A stretch of DNA of 6,029 nt. Source: Chloroflexota bacterium (GTDB lineage Bacteria; Chloroflexota; Anaerolineae; Anaerolineales; Villigracilaceae). The position numbers and the translations under genes are program-made. Under the pieces are notes generated by a model that saw nothing but the letters and a program-made list of their open reading frames with translations, searched no databases and was not told where the DNA came from. Positions 1 to 6,029 of the stretch are shown piece after piece. Where the stretch lies: NCBI GenBank assembly GCA_021823555.1, contig JAKANW010000203.1, positions 1 to 6,029 of the forward strand, given 5' to 3'. The first letter of the stretch is position 1; the number at the start of each line of letters is the position of its first letter.

Positions 1-158
1 CAACCTTCCAGCGCGTGAACGGCCGCGGCTTCCATCAAGGCCACCAACGCAGGCGTAGCGAAGACAGGGACGAGGCCGCTGCCCAGTTGTGCGGCGGTAT
101 AGGATTCAGTCACGGTGCGGGTGAGTTCGGCGCTGAGGCCGGGAGTGAGTTTATCCAT
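1..158 (-). CDS. FlK-like thioesterase family protein, N-terminal part (gene runs off the left edge)
   Basis: The first 52 codons of a minus-strand gene that continues beyond base 1; the start is ATG at 158-156. The peptide begins MDKLTPGLSAELTRTVTESY and contains PVFATPALVALMEAAA at residues 31-46. This matches the hotdog-fold thioesterases related to fluoroacetyl-CoA thioesterase FlK. In FlK the catalytic Thr42 and Glu50 lie in an FAT...LME segment eight residues apart. Here T35 and E43 have the same context and spacing; the third catalytic residue (His76 in FlK) lies outside the window. Members hydrolyse acyl-CoA thioesters in the cytoplasm, but the substrate cannot be told from this fragment. 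The start is 12 bases after the stop of the endonuclease gene, with only a weak AAAG-like ribosome binding site. It may be read through from the restriction-modification genes or use a promoter inside the endonuclease gene. Its composition is GC-rich, unlike its upstream neighbour. Confidence 0.72.
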   Translation of the reverse strand, partial: MDKLTPGLSAELTRTVTESYTAAQLGSGLVPVFATPALVALMEAAAVHALEG

Positions 159-170
159 GTTCTTTGTTTT

Positions 171-971
171 TCAGGGTTGTCGTATCGAATAACTTTCAAG
201 TTCTTCGGGAGAAAGTTCTTCCGGCCTGACAAGCCGATAGTGCTTTTCGGATGTGACTTTGATGCCATCCTTCGACCGTTCGAATTCAAAAAGCGCGATG
301 AGATTATCTTCCATAAATTGCGCCGCGATTGCCCGGCAGATCAACCGCGGAAATTTCAGCGCGCACATTTCAAAATCCTGTTCGATTTGAACAATACCGA
401 TTTTGTCTTTTCCACCTTTGGCTTGAACTGGCAAAACAAAATGTGCGCCGCGTTTATCCAACCCAATATAAATTTCATCTGTCTCAACCTGCGAACCGTC
501 GCGCAAAGTTGTTCGAAGATGGTTTTGTAAGGAATAACAAGTCAGGCCAGTGAAGATGTCCACCAAGCGATTGTAGCGAAGCCGCGCTAAAAGAGATTGC
601 TCATCATTCATTGAATACACGGTGATGACGCCCGGCGTTGCATCCGGGATTTTGGTTTCAGCCAAGACATCAGTTGGGGCGATGTTCGCTTGCTTGGCGA
701 TAGCAAGTTTGTATTTCCCTTTGCCTGCCGGGCGGATGATCCATTCAGATCCTTTTGGCGCTTTGGATGTAATTGATTTTGGCAGGAGCGTTCGGTATCG
801 GAAGGAATAAAGTACATCACCCAAGTTCTTTGGAAGAATAATGCCCAATTCATCCGCAACTTGGCTGAATTCTGTGCGCTCAAATTCAATCTCAGTAGCG
901 CCTTTTTTGTATCGCTTCAAAAAGATTGCTTCCAGGATTTTGGCATATCGGTTTGGTTCTTTGTTTTCCAT
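171..971 (-). CDS. Putative type II-like restriction endonuclease (PD-(D/E)XK superfamily, Q-x-K variant)
   Basis: Probable DNA-cleaving partner of the adjacent methyltransferase, 266 aa from the chosen start. I cannot name a characterised family. Residues 1-95 are basic and helical and resemble a winged-helix DNA-binding domain (a possible helix-turn-helix around residues 33-60, then a strand pair ending GKGKYKLAIA). The C-terminal half holds the likely nuclease core: QVETDEIYIG (161-170) carries acidic E163, D165 and E166. About 18 residues later comes the strand FVLPVQAKGG (178-187) with Q183-A-K185, followed by IEQD (196-199). Acidic residue, strand, then Q-x-K is a known variant of the PD-(D/E)XK site. 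Start choice: ATG at 971 is preceded by GGAAGGGA with 5 bases between, and lies just 2 bases after the methyltransferase stop. An upstream in-frame ATG at 986 (271 aa, 13-base overlap) has no ribosome binding site. No frameshift is seen. Function is inferred from context plus motif. Confidence 0.68.
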   Translation of the reverse strand: MENKEPNRYAKILEAIFLKRYKKGATEIEFERTEFSQVADELGIILPKNLGDVLYSFRYRTLLPKSITSKAPKGSEWIIRPAGKGKYKLAIAKQANIAPTDVLAETKIPDATPGVITVYSMNDEQSLLARLRYNRLVDIFTGLTCYSLQNHLRTTLRDGSQVETDEIYIGLDKRGAHFVLPVQAKGGKDKIGIVQIEQDFEMCALKFPRLICRAIAAQFMEDNLIALFEFERSKDGIKVTSEKHYRLVRPEELSPEELESYSIRQP

Positions 972-973
972 GT

Positions 974-3497
<2,524 letters not shown>

Positions 3498-4541
3498 ATG
3501 CGAACCATCTTCTGGGAAGATAACCTCGTCAAAATGATCGACCAGCGCCGTTTGCCGAACGCGTTGGAAATATTGACGTGTGCGACTCACGCCGAAGTTG
3601 CACACGCCATTAAAGACATGGCCATCCGCGGCGCGCCGGCCATTGGCGCAGCCGCCGCGTTCGGGCTGGCGCTTGCCGCGCACGAGTCGAACGCCAAGTC
3701 ACCTGCCGCCCTGTTCGATGATCTGCAATCTGCTGGCACGTTCTTGAAAGCCGCGCGTCCCACGGCGGTCAACCTAGCCTGGGCCGTAGACCGCCTCCTA
3801 CGAAGTGCAAAATCTCCCGATTTTGCAACCGCCGATGACCTCCGCCAATTTATTTTGACCGAAGCCCAGCGCCTCGCCGACGAAGATGTGGAGATCAACC
3901 GGCGCATGGCGACTCACGGCGCGACCTTGATCAACGACGGCGACACCATCATTCATCACTGCAACACCGGCGCGCTGGCCGCGGTGGATTGGGGTACTGC
4001 CCTCGGCGTGATTCGTATGGCGCACGAACAGGGCAAGCGTGTCCATGTGCTGGTGGACGAAACCCGTCCGCGTTTGCAGGGGGCGCGTCTCACTGCCTGG
4101 GAGTTGGAGCAATATGACATTCCTTATGAGATCATCAGTGACAACATGTCCGGCCACTTCCTGAGAACCGGACAGGCGCAAAAGGTCTTCTTCGGTGCGG
4201 ACCGCGTAGCCGCCAATGGCGACGTGGCCAACAAGATTGGCACGTACATGCTTTCGCTGGCCGCGCAGGATAACGGGGTTCCGGCCTACGCGGTCGTGCC
4301 TACCTCCACCATCGACCCGTCCCTCGCTCACGGCGGACTGATTCCCATCGAGGAGCGCAGTGGGGATGAAGTGCTTGGCTTGCAGTTCAAGGGAGAACCG
4401 GTTGCACCGGTCAATGCCAAGGCGCGCAACCCCGCTTTCGATGTCACGCCGAACCGGCTGATTTCCGCCATTGTCACGGAGAACGGCATCGCCTATCCGC
4501 CGTTCGAAATGAATTTGAAGAAAATGGTCGAATTCAAATAA
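3498..4541 (+). CDS. mtnA: S-methyl-5-thioribose-1-phosphate isomerase (methionine salvage)
   Basis: Converts methylthioribose-1-phosphate (an aldose) to methylthioribulose-1-phosphate (a ketose) in the salvage of methylthioadenosine to methionine. The protein is 347 aa, a normal family length. Motifs: RGAPAIG (44-50); HCNTGALA (154-161) with catalytic C155; VDETRPRLQGARLTAWEL (186-203); GADRVAANGDVANKIGTY (233-250) with catalytic D235; and NPAFDVTP (311-318). C155 and D235 correspond to Cys160 and Asp240 of Bacillus subtilis MtnA with a constant offset. The family is related to eIF2B-alpha subunits and ribose-1,5-bisphosphate isomerases, but the full active-site set favours MtnA. The ATG follows the tgt TAA with no gap. 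The only ribosome binding candidate is GGAAAG, 11 bases upstream inside tgt, so translational coupling with tgt is likely. No other methionine-salvage gene is in the window. Confidence 0.95.
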   Translation: MRTIFWEDNLVKMIDQRRLPNALEILTCATHAEVAHAIKDMAIRGAPAIGAAAAFGLALAAHESNAKSPAALFDDLQSAGTFLKAARPTAVNLAWAVDRLLRSAKSPDFATADDLRQFILTEAQRLADEDVEINRRMATHGATLINDGDTIIHHCNTGALAAVDWGTALGVIRMAHEQGKRVHVLVDETRPRLQGARLTAWELEQYDIPYEIISDNMSGHFLRTGQAQKVFFGADRVAANGDVANKIGTYMLSLAAQDNGVPAYAVVPTSTIDPSLAHGGLIPIEERSGDEVLGLQFKGEPVAPVNAKARNPAFDVTPNRLISAIVTENGIAYPPFEMNLKKMVEFK

Positions 4542-4597
4542 TCCCTTAATCATCTGCCGTTATCATTGCCCTTCATTCCACCAGAGGAAGCACATCC
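4542..4597 (+). promoter_or_regulatory. mtnA-uppP intergenic spacer with uppP ribosome binding site and a possible -10
   Basis: AGAGGAAG at 4583-4590 is a good Shine-Dalgarno sequence 7 bases before the uppP ATG. TATCAT at 4561-4566 could be a -10 box giving a leader of about 25 bases, but no clear -35 is present, so an internal promoter is only possible. No inverted repeat followed by a T-run is seen, so readthrough from mtnA is equally likely. Confidence 0.45.
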
Positions 4598-5410
4598 ATG
4601 AATCTCTTCCACGCCTTGTTACTCGGCATCGTTGAGGGACTTACAGAATTCGTCCCCGTTTCATCCACGGCGCACATGCTCATCGTCCAAAAATTGTTCA
4701 ACATCCCTTCCAGCGATGCCATGTTCGCGTTTCTCGTCCTCGTCCAAATCGGCCCACTCGTGGCGCTGCTCATTTATTTTTGGAAAGACCTTTGGAATTT
4801 GGCTATGGCGTTTTTGACCAAAGCGCCGTTCTCCACGCCGGAAAATAAACTGGCTTGGTTCGTGGTTATCGCCACCATTCCGGCTTTGCTGATGGGCCTG
4901 CTGTTGAAAAGCGCCGCAGAAAATTTATTCAGCGAGCCGCTCCTCGCCGCAGGGATTCGCCTGCTAGTTGCAGCGGCTCTGCTGTTTCTGGCAGAATGGC
5001 TTGGCAAACAGGTTCGTAGCCTGGATGCCATGAATTGGCTGGATGCGCTCATCGTCGGTATTTTCCAAGTCTTTGCTGTGTTCCCCGGCTCGTCGCGCTC
5101 CGGTTCGGCCATTAGCGGCGGGATGCTGCGCGGCATGGACCGCGCCTCGGCCACCCGCTTCGCCTTCCTCATGTCCGCACCGGTGATGCTGGCCGCAGGC
5201 GGATATGAAACGCTCGGTCTGCGTCACGTGGCGGGCATCGGTTCGTTTGTGCTACCGCTCGTCATCGGATTCATCGCGGCGGGCGTAGTCGGTTGGTTCT
5301 CGATTCGCTGGCTGATCGATTACGTCAGCAAACATTCTCTCTACGTGTTTGCGGTGTATTGCGCGGTCGTCGGTATTGCTGCCCTCGTGGTGTCTTTCTT
5401 GGTGGCATGA
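4598..5410 (+). CDS. uppP: Undecaprenyl-diphosphatase, BacA/UppP type (integral membrane)
   Basis: Dephosphorylates undecaprenyl diphosphate to undecaprenyl phosphate, regenerating the lipid carrier for peptidoglycan and surface-polymer synthesis; overexpression in other bacteria gives bacitracin resistance. The protein is 270 aa, the usual length. The first signature EGLTEFVPVSSTAH (13-26) provides E13, E17, S23 and H26, matching E. coli E17, E21, S27 and H30. The second signature FPGSSRSGSAISGG (162-175) provides R167, matching R174. Hydrophobic segments at roughly 42-62, 86-103, 115-134, 148-166, 186-206, 217-237 and 248-269 fit the multi-pass fold with two re-entrant loops. A strong ribosome binding site (AGAGGAAG, 7-base spacing) supports the start. 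The TGA stop overlaps the next gene's ATG (ATGA), suggesting co-translation with the lipoprotein. All key residues are present, so activity is expected. Confidence 0.96.
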   Translation: MNLFHALLLGIVEGLTEFVPVSSTAHMLIVQKLFNIPSSDAMFAFLVLVQIGPLVALLIYFWKDLWNLAMAFLTKAPFSTPENKLAWFVVIATIPALLMGLLLKSAAENLFSEPLLAAGIRLLVAAALLFLAEWLGKQVRSLDAMNWLDALIVGIFQVFAVFPGSSRSGSAISGGMLRGMDRASATRFAFLMSAPVMLAAGGYETLGLRHVAGIGSFVLPLVIGFIAAGVVGWFSIRWLIDYVSKHSLYVFAVYCAVVGIAALVVSFLVA

Positions 5411-6029
5411 GACGCGTTGCCCTTTCCTTTTTTGTGTTGATCATTTTAGCCGCCTGTGGGACTCCGACTCCGCAGGCGGCGGCGTTAATAAACGTCTACG
5501 CGACTGCCGCGGCCCAGCCCTGGTTGACCAAACTCTACGCCTGTGCCAACTCGGCCTCGGTCATTCTGAACGTCTCGCCGGATTCGCCCGCCCTGATGCT
5601 GCGCCTCGGCCCGCCACGCGGACTTTCGATGCCTGCCTTCCAGGGTGGGACCGAGGACATTCTGGTAGTTGTCAACCCTCAGAGTCCGCTTCAAAACCTG
5701 ACCACCGAGCAGGTCCGCGACTTGTTTGCAGGGCAGGGGAAGCCGTCCGCACAGGTGTGGGTCTATCCCGCGGGGGATGATTTGCAAGGGGTGTTCGAGC
5801 AGGCCGAAATGGAGGGACGAAGCGTGGTCTCGTCTGCCAAGGTCGCGGTCAACCCGCAGCAGATGTTGGATCAGGTGAGCGCGGACGTCAACGCAGTCGG
5901 CCTCCTGCCGCGTCATGCACTGACCGGGAAGACGCGCGAAGTGTTCTCCATTCCGTCCGTGCCGGTGCTGGCGATTACGCCTACTGAGCCGCAAGGCGCG
6001 GTGCGCGATTTGATTGGCTGTTTGCAGAA
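5407..6029 (+). CDS. Substrate-binding lipoprotein, PstS-like periplasmic-binding fold, 3' end off the window
   Basis: The first 207 residues of a secreted lipoprotein; the frame stays open to the right edge. MRR is followed by a hydrophobic stretch and the lipobox LAAC (14-17), so C17 should be lipidated after signal peptidase II cleavage and the protein anchored on the outer face of the cytoplasmic membrane. After a short TPTPQAAA linker the mature part starts INVYATAAAQPWLTKLY (28-44), a first strand-helix of a type II periplasmic-binding fold. NLTTEQVRDLFAGQ (97-110) is the segment typical of PstS-like phosphate-binding proteins (PBP-like domain), and VNAVGLLPRHAL (161-172) resembles their later GxIGY-type strand. 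Cysteines C46 and C205 could form a disulfide. The ligand is unknown; phosphate is the family default. The ATG overlaps the uppP stop by four bases with no separate spacer. No transporter permease is visible, and whether one follows cannot be seen. Confidence 0.82.
   Translation, partial: MRRVALSFFVLIILAACGTPTPQAAALINVYATAAAQPWLTKLYACANSASVILNVSPDSPALMLRLGPPRGLSMPAFQGGTEDILVVVNPQSPLQNLTTEQVRDLFAGQGKPSAQVWVYPAGDDLQGVFEQAEMEGRSVVSSAKVAVNPQQMLDQVSADVNAVGLLPRHALTGKTREVFSIPSVPVLAITPTEPQGAVRDLIGCLQ
5449..5480 (+). repeat. GC-rich inverted repeat (hairpin) over the lipobox codons
   Basis: GCCGCCTG at 5449-5456 is perfectly complementary to CAGGCGGC at 5473-5480. Pairing extends inward (5457-5460 with 5469-5472, two G-U pairs) to a 12-bp stem with an 8-base loop. 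It begins 38 bases after the uppP stop, inside the signal-peptide/lipobox coding region. No T-run follows, so it is not a standard intrinsic terminator. It could slow translation after the signal peptide or be a by-product of Ala- and Pro-rich codons. Confidence 0.5.

Noticed and set aside
15..530. Plus-strand open frame of 171 codons across the thioesterase and endonuclease genes
   Set aside because: Antisense to two genes with recognisable families or motifs; its translation shows no domain, and it crosses the boundary between two genes.
4393..4416. Two ACCGGT palindromes close together in mtnA
   Set aside because: Short self-complementary hexamers inside coding sequence, explained by Pro/Val codons; no other copies seen to suggest a regulatory or recognition role.
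3798..4553. Minus-strand open frame of 251 codons over mtnA
   Set aside because: Long but antisense to a complete MtnA with all catalytic motifs; the translation has no recognisable domain.
4542..4597. Terminator between mtnA and uppP
   Set aside because: No stem-loop followed by a T-run is present in the 56 bases.
5349..5994. Open frames of 143 codons (plus) and 169 codons (minus) over the lipoprotein
   Set aside because: The frame beginning at 5407 has a lipobox, a PstS-like segment and an ATGA overlap with uppP; the other frames lack any such signal.

Overview
This window looks like a bacterial chromosome fragment holding seven protein-coding genes. Two of them run off the ends. There is no RNA gene, IS element or CRISPR array that I can see. 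The GC-rich housekeeping genes, their protein flavour (FlK-like thioesterase, Tgt, MtnA, UppP and a PstS-like lipoprotein) and the possible leaderless starts suggest a Chloroflexota (Anaerolineae-like) organism. That assignment is an inference from sequence feel, not from a marker gene. The lipoprotein with a LAAC lipobox and the UppP phosphatase fit any bacterium with a peptidoglycan or lipid-carrier cycle.

Left part, minus strand (1-2314). Reading leftwards from 2314 there is a DNA methyltransferase (974-2314), then a probable restriction endonuclease (171-971), then the first 52 codons of an FlK-type hotdog thioesterase (158 to the left edge). The methyltransferase and endonuclease genes are adjacent or overlapping, and their base composition is visibly AT-richer than that of the genes to the right. 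Hand counts of single 60-base lines give 24/60 and 26/60 GC inside the pair, against 43/60 at the start of tgt. The pair is best read as a compact type II-like restriction-modification cassette acquired between a thioesterase gene and tgt. The nuclease appears to use a Q-x-K variant of the PD-(D/E)XK site and is not a family I can name.

Divergent junction (2315-2363). Forty-eight bases separate the methyltransferase start from the tgt start, give or take one. Each ATG has a TANAAT hexamer ending exactly 7 bases before its A, with 6 bases between, and tgt has no Shine-Dalgarno sequence. Leaderless transcription in both directions is the simplest reading.

Right part, plus strand (2364-6029). 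tgt (tRNA-guanine transglycosylase, queuosine pathway) abuts mtnA (methylthioribose-1-phosphate isomerase, methionine salvage) with a TAA-ATG junction. After 56 bases comes uppP (undecaprenyl-diphosphatase) with a good ribosome binding site. It overlaps by ATGA with a PstS-like substrate-binding lipoprotein that is cut by the right edge. All diagnostic catalytic residues of Tgt, MtnA and UppP are present, so these three are expected to be functional. The most interesting material is the restriction-modification pair, the mirrored promoter/start geometry, and the coupling of UppP to a phosphate-type binding lipoprotein.
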